The notes under the pieces: model-generated
What the model was told of the DNA's origin: nothing
The model's database searches: none
Seen by the model: only the letters and a program-made list of their open reading frames with translations
Translations under genes and position numbers: made by a program
Shown here: positions 38,693 to 46,851 of the stretch, in pieces
Position numbering within the stretch: the stretch's first letter is position 1
Layout: every line of letters begins with the position of its first letter
Virus record (IMG/VR): IMGVR_UViG_3300047321_000222
Coordinates: 1-50,781 of that record
Reading direction: 5' to 3' (one strand)
Source of the DNA: a virus
DNA length: 50,781 nucleotides

Positions 38693-39661
38693 TTATTTGG
38701 AAGCGTCACCGATCAGAGCGACACCGGCGGTGTCCTTGATGCTGGTGGCTGTCTTGTCCCAGTTGGTGCCGGTAGCCAGCGCCGCGTTGGATGGAGACTT
38801 GCCGCCGTTTGCGGTGTCCCAGGTGTAGCCCTTGAGGCCCAGACCGAAGGTGTAGTCGGTCTGGATGGTGGTTTCGATACGCTCCTTGCCGTTGGTGGTC
38901 TGAACGTTCGAAATGATGTCGCGGTTGTCGTGAACCAGTGCGGCGCCGGACGCCAGGGACAGAATGATCTCCTTGTTCGGCGTACCGGTCTGAGCCAGCG
39001 CTGGGGCGTCAGTTACGACGGAGATTTTGCCGAGGATGTCGACGACGCGGACATTACCAGCCTGGAACAGTTGCGCGACGTTGGCCAGGTTCTGGCCTAC
39101 CAGCTTGTGATAGGTAGTGCCCTGCATTACCTGAGCGATCAGGTTCTGCGAGGCGTCACCAAACTTGGCGTGCGAGTTGTTCAGGGCGGCCTGACTGATA
39201 CCGGCGGTTGCCGATACATCGTTGGTTGCGGCTGCCTGGGCAGTGATCGCAGCAACCAGAGCGGCAATGGCGGTGTTCAGCTGGTCTTTCAGCAGAACCT
39301 CGGCGAAGGCGCGCGATGCGACCTCGATGCCTTGCACGGTCGGACGCTCCAGCCAGGTCATTTGCGAAGGCTCGTAACGCAGCGGGCCGAAACCGCCGGC
39401 AACCTTCACGGTAGCGTTTTTCAGCTCGGTCAGGTCGGTGACCGCGGCAGCGCCGTTGGCTGCGTAGCGATCAACGCGACGCTGCGCGCCACCCAGAGCG
39501 CTGAAGAAAGACTCCTGCAGGAAGTCACCAGTGAAGCCATCCGGGGACAGGATGATTGCGCCTTGGCTTGCGGCGTTGAAAGCAGCAAGCATCTGATCCA
39601 GGCTTTCCAGCGTGGCAGGCATGATGAAGTCGTTAAAAACCTGCATTTGCGCGATGGACAT
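38693..39661 (-). CDS. Major capsid protein
   Basis: 322 aa, ATG 39661. MSIAQMQVFNDFIMPATLES opening, then GAIILSPDGFTGDFLQESFF near 34-53 and a C-terminus GYTWDTANGGKSPSNAALAT. This is the HK97-fold capsid type found with DUF4055 portals. Next to scaffold gene and at the right length. No N-terminal delta domain, consistent with a separate scaffold. Confidence 0.85.
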   Translation of the reverse strand: MSIAQMQVFNDFIMPATLESLDQMLAAFNAASQGAIILSPDGFTGDFLQESFFSALGGAQRRVDRYAANGAAAVTDLTELKNATVKVAGGFGPLRYEPSQMTWLERPTVQGIEVASRAFAEVLLKDQLNTAIAALVAAITAQAAATNDVSATAGISQAALNNSHAKFGDASQNLIAQVMQGTTYHKLVGQNLANVAQLFQAGNVRVVDILGKISVVTDAPALAQTGTPNKEIILSLASGAALVHDNRDIISNVQTTNGKERIETTIQTDYTFGLGLKGYTWDTANGGKSPSNAALATGTNWDKTATSIKDTAGVALIGDASK

Positions 39662-39671
39662 TGTTTAAATC

Positions 39672-40382
39672 CTATTTGAGAGGGAGGTCAGGAAACTTGC
39701 TGGCGATTGCCGCAGTGCGTTCCGTCTTTGTGCCGCCGATATTGCCTTTTGCGGCCCCGCCGCCATTCCCAGCACCGGCCGCCCCGCCGCCAGATGCTTT
39801 ACTTCCTGCGATCAACGGCGCGAAGGCCGTGTTGTTTGCGAATTCTGCTTTCAGCTCTTCCAGCGTTGATGCGGAGAGCTTGCCCTGTTTGTCGAGTACG
39901 ACCACAACAGGCTTGCCGTCGCGCTGTTCGACGCTCAGACGGCGTTCAATGTGGGGCAGCAATGCTTCGGCACTGCCTGGAATTGCCAGAGAGGACGCGA
40001 TGTCGGTAGCGGTGCGGCCGACAGTCAGATCCCGGATCTGAGTGCTCAGCGTGCCGCGCTCGCTTTCCAGCATGCCGTTCAGCTCTGCTTCGCGGCGGTT
40101 GTACTTTTCCAGCCAGGACTTCTCGAGCTCTTCGACGTTGCCTGACTTGCGGGCTGCCTCTTCACGATCAAGGCGGGCCTGTTCTTCAGCGTCCTTGCGC
40201 GCCTTGTCGGCGGCCTTCTTCTCGTCGAGAAGCTCCTGAACCTTCGATTTCAGGCCGGAAACGTCTTCGTGCTGCGGCAGGCCTTCAATACCGAGGACAA
40301 ACTTTCCTTCCTTCTCGGTGTAGAGCGATTTAACGGAGTCATCGAGACCGTCCAGAGTGTCCAGCTGATATTTCAAACCCAT
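39672..40382 (-). CDS. Capsid scaffold protein
   Basis: 236 aa, ATG 40382. MGLKYQLDTLDGLDDSVKSL then LYTEKEGKFVLGI, followed by a long Lys/Glu coiled coil (residues 45-115) and a Gly/Ala-rich flexible region near 200-218. Typical of phage minor structural GP20-like scaffolds directly upstream of the capsid gene. Confidence 0.85.
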   Translation of the reverse strand: MGLKYQLDTLDGLDDSVKSLYTEKEGKFVLGIEGLPQHEDVSGLKSKVQELLDEKKAADKARKDAEEQARLDREEAARKSGNVEELEKSWLEKYNRREAELNGMLESERGTLSTQIRDLTVGRTATDIASSLAIPGSAEALLPHIERRLSVEQRDGKPVVVVLDKQGKLSASTLEELKAEFANNTAFAPLIAGSKASGGGAAGAGNGGGAAKGNIGGTKTERTAAIASKFPDLPLK

Positions 40383-40428
40383 TTGCTTGTCTCCCAGAGA
40401 CGATTTGCAGGCTCAGCCCGCAGATGTG

Positions 40429-40450
40429 AAAAACCCCGCACTTGGCGGGG
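40429..40450 (-). terminator. Terminator-like hairpin before the scaffold gene
   Basis: CCCCGC / GCGGGG stem with loop ACTTG and T5 on the minus strand. Confidence 0.6.
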
Positions 40451-40463
40451 CTTGGTGATTTGT

Positions 40464-40499
40464 CGCGCCACGTTTGGCGCATTCGTAATTCGTGGCGCG
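40464..40499. repeat. 36-bp inverted repeat, copy A
   Basis: Arms CGCGCCACG (40464-40472) and CGTGGCGCG (40491-40499), perfectly complementary, 18-bp spacer. It begins right after the stop of the head morphogenesis gene and precedes the terminator before the scaffold gene. Confidence 0.85.
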
Positions 40500-41570
40500 C
40501 TACAACCCGGCTCGCTTGAACATTTCCGGCTCAAGTTCGCGCATAGCGTCGAGCGTGATCGGCTTGAAGTTCTTGCCCAGTTGCAGCGCCGAGAACTGAT
40601 CAGCATCGAGGCCGCCATCGCGGAACAGCTTCCCCCGTGTTGGCCCGATAGCCAGATCCTGGAACGATGCGGGCTGCGTTTTAAGCCAGTCGTAGTAGCT
40701 GAGGCTTGCCGGCACCTGGCCGCCAACACTCGCCCGAGTCGCGCCCTTGCTGAACATCTGGCTGAACTTGGTCAGCAGAATGAAGCTGGTGCGGCAGCGG
40801 ATGTGAAACGGTGGCCGTGGGCCTGAGTCGACCGGAAACACCTGATGGTCGATCGATCGGCAGAACGGTGTCGTTTTGCTATCCAGGGTGGCGATTAGCT
40901 GAACGCCCGTGACGAAGTCGTTATTTGCTTTGGCCGTCTCGTTGCGCGCCTGGCTGGCCACATGCTGCACCGACGTATGCACGACGGCCTGAGCGTTGCG
41001 GTCAGTGACAGCCAGGATGCCGTCTGAGTAGGCAAGCGACTTCGTCCCTCGGATCTGCTTGACGATCTCGGCGTTGGTCTGCCCTTCGAACCAGCCCTGC
41101 CGGATCGCGCCGCTGATCTTCTCGACCTCGGCGCTTGACCAGTCCTTGATGAATGGTTCGAGCAGCTTGCCGCCACCTTGCCCCTTGATGCTGAGCGGGT
41201 TCTTGAAGGCTGCGGTCTTGAGTGTCTGGAGTGCTGGAACTGCCACGTCGAGGCTGATGCCGACCGGCAGGGTATTGGTCAGTAGCTTGGCCTCGAAACT
41301 GGCCTGCGACTGCGCAATGTCCATCAGGTCGAGCTGCAACTGATCGGCAAAGCCGCCGAGGATGTCAGCCAGTACCGCGTCGACCTCCTTCAGCAGCTTG
41401 TCCAGGCGCGCCCGGGTGAAGTCGGTCAGCTCATCGCCGCTCAGCCTCTCCCGAATGCTCTGGTCGATCTTGACCAGGAAGGGACCGAACTTCCTGGCCT
41501 CCCCCGTCTTCAGTCGTTCGAGCATCACCATGTTGCGGATGCTGCTATCGATCTGTTCAACCGTTGGCAT
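40500..41570 (-). CDS. Head morphogenesis protein (Mu gpF-like minor capsid protein)
   Basis: 356 aa, ATG 41570, overlapping the portal gene. The C-terminal half carries VVHTSVQHVASQARNETAKA near 197-216 and the hallmark TPFCRSIDHQVFPVDSGPRP followed by PPFHIRCRTS, the Mu F-like motif with conserved Cys, His, Cys. It enters the head with the portal. Confidence 0.85.
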   Translation of the reverse strand: MPTVEQIDSSIRNMVMLERLKTGEARKFGPFLVKIDQSIRERLSGDELTDFTRARLDKLLKEVDAVLADILGGFADQLQLDLMDIAQSQASFEAKLLTNTLPVGISLDVAVPALQTLKTAAFKNPLSIKGQGGGKLLEPFIKDWSSAEVEKISGAIRQGWFEGQTNAEIVKQIRGTKSLAYSDGILAVTDRNAQAVVHTSVQHVASQARNETAKANNDFVTGVQLIATLDSKTTPFCRSIDHQVFPVDSGPRPPFHIRCRTSFILLTKFSQMFSKGATRASVGGQVPASLSYYDWLKTQPASFQDLAIGPTRGKLFRDGGLDADQFSALQLGKNFKPITLDAMRELEPEMFKRAGL

Positions 41571-42996
41571 TGTTCACGTCCAGGGCCAGGCCCGTTGCGC
41601 TGGCTTCCAGTTCGCCGCGGATCTCTTCGTTGGTCTTCTCGGCGTCGATCACCCCGCGATCACGCAGGTATTGCCAGAAGTCAGACTCAGGCAAGCGGCC
41701 GCCCTGCACTGCATTGAACAGAGCGGACATGATCGCGGCGTCCAGACTCACTTGCGTGAAGTCCTGATTGATTTTGTAGACCGTCTCCCCGGAAGCATTG
41801 GCGAACTCAGCCATCCAGGCCAGGCACTGGGTGTAGCCCTCGCTGACGTTGCTCACGATCAGCGACAGGACGCTGTGCTCGGCGGCGCTGTCGTTGTCTG
41901 CCTGGGTTGCGGTCTTCACGGCACTGCCGCGCTCGATCAGCCTTGCGCCGAGAGAAACCATGTCCTCTTTCTTGGCGTCCATGGCCTCTTTTACGAGGGT
42001 GTTAGGCTGAGGCTGCGCAAATCCGCATGCCCCATTAACAGGGAGCGTCAGCGGAGCCCGAGAGCCGACATAGATGCCGTTCTTCTCCAGGTGATCGCGC
42101 CACGCCTCATCAAGGCCTGAAATCCAGAACTGCGGCTGACCGGCAAAGTAGGCGGCATCCTCATAGTCCGCGCTGTTGCGGTAATGGCCGATATTTACCT
42201 CGGCCATGTCGTACAGCGGGGAATCGTCGATGCTGGTGTCGTTGTTCTCGCTGCCGAGGAACTGGAACGGGATCAGCTTCCAAGGCCGGCCTGAGCCATT
42301 CAGAGGCGAGAAGGCAGGCGTGATCATCAGAGTGGCGCTCGGCCCCTCTTGCCACACTTCCTGCGTGTAGGTTCCGGCATCATCCAGGCGCAACACTCGA
42401 TACTGAACGACCTTTTCGCTGCCGAAGCCGTCGTCAGTGTCAATGTCCACGTCTTCGCGCAGGACGATCAGGCTCAGCAGGTGCTGGCCGCCGACCTTGC
42501 GAGTCTTCCAGTTCCTGATGGCTTCAGCCGGGTAGCTGGCAATACTCGCCCGGGCCCGGCCTGATTGTTCGTCTGCCTTGCTCACGGAGCCGGACTTCAC
42601 CGCCGCGTAATCCACCAGCAGACCGTGACGGCCGACTTCGAGCAGATGCCCGGTCACCGACTGCGATTGCTGATAGATGCTCACGCCTTGGCCGTCGATG
42701 TCCTTGGCCACGTAGTCGAGTGCGCCGGGGACGGTCAGCGTTGGCCAGGTGCGAAACGCTGCACCTACCAGGCTGTGTTTGGTTCGCCCGGTGGCGTTGT
42801 AGAATACGGCGCGCTTCAGGTAGTCGTCGTATCGCGCAGTGTTGGCCGCGCTCTTGTCGTCCGGGTTCGGCTTCGGCAGATACCGCTCCTTACCGGCCTT
42901 GATCGCCTCAGACCCCTTGCACACGTCACGCACCAGGCGCCAGCGGTTCAGGGCCGCGTCGTATTCCGGGCGGGTAAATGTGACGTTGTTGGCCAT
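41557..42996 (-). CDS. Portal protein (DUF4055)
   Basis: 479 aa, ATG 42996. YLPKPNPDDKSAANTARYDD near 39-58 and RAVFYNATGRTKHSLVGAAF are the opening signature of DUF4055 portals; IPFQFLGSENNDTSIDDSPL near 237-256 and MAEVNIGHYRNSADYEDAAY follow. Forms the DNA portal ring. Confidence 0.85.
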   Translation of the reverse strand: MANNVTFTRPEYDAALNRWRLVRDVCKGSEAIKAGKERYLPKPNPDDKSAANTARYDDYLKRAVFYNATGRTKHSLVGAAFRTWPTLTVPGALDYVAKDIDGQGVSIYQQSQSVTGHLLEVGRHGLLVDYAAVKSGSVSKADEQSGRARASIASYPAEAIRNWKTRKVGGQHLLSLIVLREDVDIDTDDGFGSEKVVQYRVLRLDDAGTYTQEVWQEGPSATLMITPAFSPLNGSGRPWKLIPFQFLGSENNDTSIDDSPLYDMAEVNIGHYRNSADYEDAAYFAGQPQFWISGLDEAWRDHLEKNGIYVGSRAPLTLPVNGACGFAQPQPNTLVKEAMDAKKEDMVSLGARLIERGSAVKTATQADNDSAAEHSVLSLIVSNVSEGYTQCLAWMAEFANASGETVYKINQDFTQVSLDAAIMSALFNAVQGGRLPESDFWQYLRDRGVIDAEKTNEEIRGELEASATGLALDVNNANG

Positions 42997-44309
42997 TATC
43001 GGGCGAATCCCATTTTGATTGAGGTGACGACGGTTTTGATCGGGTAGCGCTTAGCAATGAAGTAACCAGCTGCGTCGACCATGTGGTCATAGCCGCCATT
43101 CTTGTCAGGCTCGCCCTTGTCGTTGTAGATCTGCCGTTCCAGACACTGGGTCAGCGTTGGGCATTGATCGGTGTTCACTTTCAGGCGTCGGTCGCCATAG
43201 CTGTTCAGCAGGATTGCATTCAGCGCGTTGACCCGATCCTTTACGGCCGGGTTGGACGAATCCACGATGACTGTGAAGCCTGCCTTTCTCAGCAGGGATA
43301 GATCAGACTCGCTTGCGCTCTTGCTGCTGGTGTTCTGGCCGCTGGCATCCGGGTAAACCGCTATCGAGTGATCAGGGAATCGCTTCTGAATCTTCTCGAT
43401 CATGTCCGGCGTGTCGCGACCTTCCTTGAATTCATCCAGGGCCAGTGGTAGGCCGTCGCGGACGACATAAACCACGGCGCTCATCTTCATGACGTTGAAG
43501 TCCATGCCGATGTGCAGCGCCTCGCCCGGCTTGATTCGCTCGGTCGTCCGGCACTCTTCGCGATGGAAGGTGTAATACACGACCCCGGCATAGTTCTCGA
43601 AGCTGGCTTCGTACTCTTGCCGGAAGGTGCGCGGGTCCATCTTGCGGCGGGCTGCATCCAGCTCCTCAGCCGGGACGTTGCCGCCATCAAGCGAGGTATA
43701 GAGCCAGCTCTTGTGGTCGGGCTCATGGCCCGGCTTGCCGTCGAGGAAGGTGTCGTAGCAATGGTTGAACCCCTTCGGCGTGCCAATGCGCAGCGCATGG
43801 CCACCCTTTCTGCGCTCGCCTGCCACCGTGTAGGTGCATGTCGATAGCATCGGGCGAAGGACTTCTTCCCAGGCTTGGTACTTGCAGTCGGCCCATTCGT
43901 CCACCAGGACAAAGAACAGTCCGGAGCCGCGCAGGTCGTCGTAGTTCTCAAGCCCCACGCAGCGCAACAAGTGCCCGCTGCGAAGCGTGATCAGCATGTC
44001 TGTTTCGTTCGGCTTGCATTCAAGCCATGACTTCGGGATAGCCTGCTTCAGTCGGCGCCAGAAAACCCGGCGTGCCTGCTTCTGCGTTGGAGCGGCATAC
44101 CAGATCTCGTCCTCGACGCTAACGCCCCACTCAGCAGCGAGCCGAGCAGCTCGGCGCATCTCAGCTTTGCCCAAGAAGGTCTTGCCAAACCGGCGACCGC
44201 ATACCGCATCGCGGAAACGGGCATTAGGCTGGAACCCCCAAACATAAATGTTCGCCTGCTTCGGCGTCAGCTGTACCGGCGCGTCATAGGTGCGGGGAAG
44301 TTGGGACAT
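42996..44309 (-). CDS. terL: Terminase large subunit
   Basis: 437 aa, ATG 44309, overlapping the small subunit gene. Walker A CGRRFGKT at 37-44, Walker B FFVLVDEWAD at 132-141, and nuclease motifs IGMDFNV with Asp270 and HMVDAAGYF near 413-421. ATP-driven DNA packaging motor and nuclease. Family relations to packaging mode cannot be settled by reading. Confidence 0.95.
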   Translation of the reverse strand: MSQLPRTYDAPVQLTPKQANIYVWGFQPNARFRDAVCGRRFGKTFLGKAEMRRAARLAAEWGVSVEDEIWYAAPTQKQARRVFWRRLKQAIPKSWLECKPNETDMLITLRSGHLLRCVGLENYDDLRGSGLFFVLVDEWADCKYQAWEEVLRPMLSTCTYTVAGERRKGGHALRIGTPKGFNHCYDTFLDGKPGHEPDHKSWLYTSLDGGNVPAEELDAARRKMDPRTFRQEYEASFENYAGVVYYTFHREECRTTERIKPGEALHIGMDFNVMKMSAVVYVVRDGLPLALDEFKEGRDTPDMIEKIQKRFPDHSIAVYPDASGQNTSSKSASESDLSLLRKAGFTVIVDSSNPAVKDRVNALNAILLNSYGDRRLKVNTDQCPTLTQCLERQIYNDKGEPDKNGGYDHMVDAAGYFIAKRYPIKTVVTSIKMGFAR

Positions 44310-44766
44310 CTTCGTCTGGGCTCAGTGTGTACTCGGCGACAGCGTGGTCGGGAGCATCGTCCTTCGGCGGATTCAGTTCTCGGCGCAGCTTTTCGTTGGT
44401 TAGCCGTCGAGTCTCAAGGTCTTCCTTGGTCTTGGTCATCGACTCAATGCGCCCAAGGTAGCGGTCAGCCAAAAGGTCATGCCCATCGCCCTTGGCGAGC
44501 AGAACGCGACCCAGCAGAATCTTGGTCAGCCTCAACTCGTCGTCGATCTGGTCTATCTCGGCCGCGTCAAAGTCGGCCTTCTCGTCGTCGGTCAGGAACT
44601 TCGAATAGATGCCGTGCTTGGTTGCGTGCTTGTTGCCAGGGTGTCGAGCTGGCTCCTTTGCCCCGGTGCTCTTTCCACCGTGCAGCTTGCAGCGAGAGGA
44701 ACCCGGTACTGCGTGACGCTTACATGGTTCCCCGTTGCCGCGCTTTGATGCGCCGCATAGGGCCAT
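44284..44766 (-). CDS. terS: Terminase small subunit
   Basis: 160 aa from ATG 44766, chosen for GAGG at correct spacing; ATG 44778 is an alternative. MALCGASKRGNGEPCKRHAV then CKLHGGKSTG is a known zinc-ribbon-like opening of small terminases; TKHGIYSKFLTDDEKADFDA and a helical bundle follow. It recognises the packaging site, possibly the palindromes directly upstream. Confidence 0.85.
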   Translation of the reverse strand: MALCGASKRGNGEPCKRHAVPGSSRCKLHGGKSTGAKEPARHPGNKHATKHGIYSKFLTDDEKADFDAAEIDQIDDELRLTKILLGRVLLAKGDGHDLLADRYLGRIESMTKTKEDLETRRLTNEKLRRELNPPKDDAPDHAVAEYTLSPDEDVPTSPHL

Positions 44767-44785
44767 AGCCAGCCTCATTCATGGG

Positions 44786-44872
44786 GTAGTGATTCACAAC
44801 GATTCATTGAACGTCGTTCGAACGTCATTCAATGGTCATTCGGTATCTCGTCAGCGCACTCAGTGAATGCGC
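44786..44872. repeat. Palindromes upstream of terS (possible packaging site or operator)
   Basis: A 28-bp near-palindrome centred on CGTTCGAACG (44806-44833, arms ATTGAACG and CATTCAAT) and a 19-bp near-palindrome, GCGCACTCAGTGAATGCGC (44854-44872). ATTCA recurs several times. In the gap of about 120 bp between terS and the 115-aa gene. Confidence 0.6.
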
Positions 44873-44885
44873 TCAGGGGATACGG

Positions 44886-45233
44886 TCAGAGAGCGATCCG
44901 CTCAGCCAGAATTTCGGACAGTTCGCCCATTGCGCCGGCCTGAGTAGTCATCAGCTCGCGCGACTTGGCTGGCAGGTCGGCAAAGGCTTGCGTCTTGATA
45001 AATGCGGTCAGCTTGGCAAGGCGGTCATCGTTCTGCGCCTTCTCGCCGATCATCCGCTGGATGTGTGGCGGATGCTGCTTAACTTGGCCGATGCCGATGT
45101 AAGCCTTCTCGAAGACATCCTTCGGGCTCCAGCTGGTGTAGCCGTCCTCATACTTGACTGCGAAGCCTTCGATTGCGTCTTTCAGTTGCGGCCATGCAGT
45201 TACTTGCTTGGTGCCAATGTATTCTTGAGTCAT
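44886..45233 (-). CDS. Hypothetical protein, crAss001_48/DUF7681-like C-terminus, 115 aa
   Basis: ATG 45233 (MTQEYIGTKQVTAWPQLKDA). The N-terminal pattern YIGTK...AWP...GFAVKYEDGYTSWSPKDVFE is shared by many phage early and pre-terminase proteins. The C-terminal helical hairpin PPHIQRMIGEKAQNDDRLAK through LAKLTAFIKTQAFADLP looks like the crAss001_48-related domain. Some helical-hairpin relatives (Acb2/Tad1) sequester immune signal nucleotides, but no key residue set lets me claim that here. Confidence 0.65.
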   Translation of the reverse strand: MTQEYIGTKQVTAWPQLKDAIEGFAVKYEDGYTSWSPKDVFEKAYIGIGQVKQHPPHIQRMIGEKAQNDDRLAKLTAFIKTQAFADLPAKSRELMTTQAGAMGELSEILAERIAL

Positions 45234-45252
45234 GTTCTTCCCCTTTGATTTG

Positions 45253-45288
45253 CGCGCCACGATTAGCGCTTCATGAATTCGTAGCGCG
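45253..45288. repeat. 36-bp inverted repeat, copy B
   Basis: Arms CGCGCCACG (45253-45261) and CGTAGCGCG (45280-45288), 18-bp spacer. It lies in the leader of the 115-aa gene. Confidence 0.85.
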
Positions 45289-45294
45289 AGATAA

Positions 45295-45414
45295 TCAGTC
45301 CCCGCCCTTCGCCATCCGCTGCCGGCGATCCATCTTGCGAATCCCGTACAGGACGCCACACGCCAGAAGGACCAGGAACCCAAGCCATAAGTTGGTCAGG
45401 ATGTCGGCTGGCAT
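45295..45414 (-). CDS. Small single-span membrane protein of the lysis region, 39 aa
   Basis: ATG 45414, one base after the stop of the preceding holin-like gene. One membrane segment (LWLGFLVLLACGVLYGI) followed by a basic tail (RKMDRRQRMAKGG). Orientation N-out/C-in predicted from the positive tail. May be an accessory to lysis. Confidence 0.6.
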   Translation of the reverse strand: MPADILTNLWLGFLVLLACGVLYGIRKMDRRQRMAKGGD

Positions 45415-45415
45415 G

Positions 45416-45610
45416 TCACTTGCTCAGCTTCGGCTGAAGAACCACCCGAGCAACCATGACCAGACCGCCGAGGACGGCATAGGCCAGCGGAGGGATAACC
45501 CCCTGCAAGCTGCTGACGAATTGATCGGCCAGGCCAAGGATCACAACCGATCCGCCCACTTGAACGCTGGTCATGCTCAGCGCTTGCTTCCAGTTGTCGA
45601 TCAGCTGCAT
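45416..45610 (-). CDS. Holin-like protein, 64 aa
   Basis: ATG 45610. Two hydrophobic segments (VQVGGSVVILGLADQFVSSL and VIPPLAYAVLGGLVMVARVV) with an amphipathic N-terminus MQLIDNWKQALS; matches small DUF7940-type phage holins. Adjacent to a second holin. Confidence 0.7.
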   Translation of the reverse strand: MQLIDNWKQALSMTSVQVGGSVVILGLADQFVSSLQGVIPPLAYAVLGGLVMVARVVLQPKLSK

Positions 45611-45613
45611 GGG

Positions 45614-45943
45614 TTACTCCTGCCGCTTGGGCAATTTGATGTCGGTGAATCGGTCAGCCAGTGCCGCAACCTTCTTCACGCCCATGGTGCCAATGACGGC
45701 GCCCAGTGCTGCCGCGAGGCTTGAAGGCAGGTTGAAGTATTCCAGCAGCGGGAATGCCCCGGCTGTGATCGCGCCACACAGGCAGGATTCGAGCAGGGCT
45801 TGTCGCCGCCCGCCGCCGCCGTAGATGACACGCAAGAAGGCAATCCAGCACGACAGGGCCGCCGCGTAGAACATTGGGGCGTGCTGACTTAGCCAGGCGA
45901 GCAGGATCAGCCAGGTGTCGGGTTTATCTGGCATGTGCGCCAT
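45614..45943 (-). CDS. Lambda-family holin with possible dual start
   Basis: 109 aa from ATG 45943 (GGGAGG upstream), close to lambda S107. Three hydrophobic segments around 12-33, 53-72 and 78-95, and a charged C-terminus (RFTDIKLPKRQE). The start MAHMPDKPDTW has a second Met at position 4 with its own ATG, like S105/S107 (MKMPEKHD) where the longer product is an inhibitor. It opens the inner membrane for the endolysin. Confidence 0.8.
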   Translation of the reverse strand: MAHMPDKPDTWLILLAWLSQHAPMFYAAALSCWIAFLRVIYGGGGRRQALLESCLCGAITAGAFPLLEYFNLPSSLAAALGAVIGTMGVKKVAALADRFTDIKLPKRQE

Positions 45944-46096
45944 CCGATGTCCTCCCTTGAGGGAGCAGTAATAGGTCCGGCGCTCTACGCTCTCCGCATC
46001 CGCTCATAGCAAGGACGGGGGCATAGGCGCCGAAAGGAGTGGACTTGATACATCCGGGAAAGCGTCCACTTGAGTAGCGGCTTTCCTCGGAGGTAC
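45944..46096. other. Leader of the lysis/late genes
   Basis: About 150 bp without a gene, between the terminator at 46097-46126 and the holin start. A GGAGG for the holin is at its left end. No promoter I would vouch for. Confidence 0.5.
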
Positions 46097-46126
46097 AAAA
46101 AAGCCCGCAGCGTGTACGGGCTTTTT
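46097..46126. terminator. Strong bidirectional terminator (tR'-like position)
   Basis: AAAAAGCCCG and CGGGCTTTTT are perfect complements around a nine-base loop, with T runs on both strands. It separates the exported 97-aa gene from the holin, the place where lambda has the tR' terminator that Q overcomes. Confidence 0.8.
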
Positions 46127-46144
46127 ACTTGCGATCAGGCGTAT

Positions 46145-46438
46145 TCAGCAGGGCGCGGCGTATTCGAAGTCGTCAGAGCTAGGCTTGGCCGAGGTCATCA
46201 CGAAGTGATTGCTGGATGCGCGCAGGTTGCTTTTCAGTTCTTCGGTACCGGACTCGCTACCCGTTCGCCACATGGCAAGGGTCAGCTCCAGTCGCTGCAT
46301 GGCGACACCCTGCGGTTCGGCAAGAGCGGTCAGGTGGTAGCCGACAGTTCGCAGCGGCTCGGCCATCGAGGGGAGCGAGAAACAGAACAGGCACGCGGCG
46401 ATCGCGAACCCCAGGTAAGACGATAAACGCTTCATCAT
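46145..46438 (-). CDS. Exported hypothetical protein, 97 aa
   Basis: Tandem ATG codons at 46438/46435 after GAGAGGGA. Signal peptide MMKRLSSYLGFAIAACLFCF with probable cleavage after LPSMA. The mature part is about 72 aa with no recognised domain. First gene after the Q-position gene. Confidence 0.65.
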   Translation of the reverse strand: MMKRLSSYLGFAIAACLFCFSLPSMAEPLRTVGYHLTALAEPQGVAMQRLELTLAMWRTGSESGTEELKSNLRASSNHFVMTSAKPSSDDFEYAAPC

Positions 46439-46474
46439 TCAGAATCCCTCTCAGGGCTGGTTGTCACAGGAAAC

Positions 46475-46500
46475 AAAAAGCCCCGCACGATGGTGAGGCT
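46475..46500 (-). terminator. Imperfect terminator hairpin
   Basis: AGCC...GGCT arms with internal CA/TG pairs and T5 on the minus strand, before the exported 97-aa gene. Confidence 0.4.
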
Positions 46501-46773
46501 ATGTTGTGGTTATGCAGATGTCAGGAGCTGACGAGTCGTCCCCCTTCCAGGCGTTATGACCTTGCGGGCTTTCAACATGCACCGCTTCCGTATCCTGGCA
46601 CCGATGTGTAGTTGGCCCTTACTGGGCTTCATCTGCATTGGGGTGCCAGCTCAATCAACATTCCGCGAGGGGTGAGCGCTTCCTGTCGATCGAGCTGGCA
46701 TTCCAATAAAGACGGTTCCGCGTGTGCGGGCTTGCGGTTTTATCCGCGTCGGTGGCGTTGGTTGATCTTTTCG

Positions 46774-46789
46774 GTCCCTCGCAAGAGAC
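46774..46789. promoter_or_regulatory. GTCCCT-N4-AGAGAC operator in the late control region
   Basis: GTCCCT CGCA AGAGAC, about 80 bp from a second copy at 46852. Confidence 0.65.
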
Positions 46790-46851
46790 CCTATTAGAAC
46801 TACCTGATCCGCAATTACCGCAGGATGGACATAGAATGGCTCATTGGCTCA

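Noticed and set aside
38642-39679. A 345-codon plus-strand open frame
   Set aside because: Exactly opposite the major capsid gene; composition is of a shadow frame, with no start signal or known domain.
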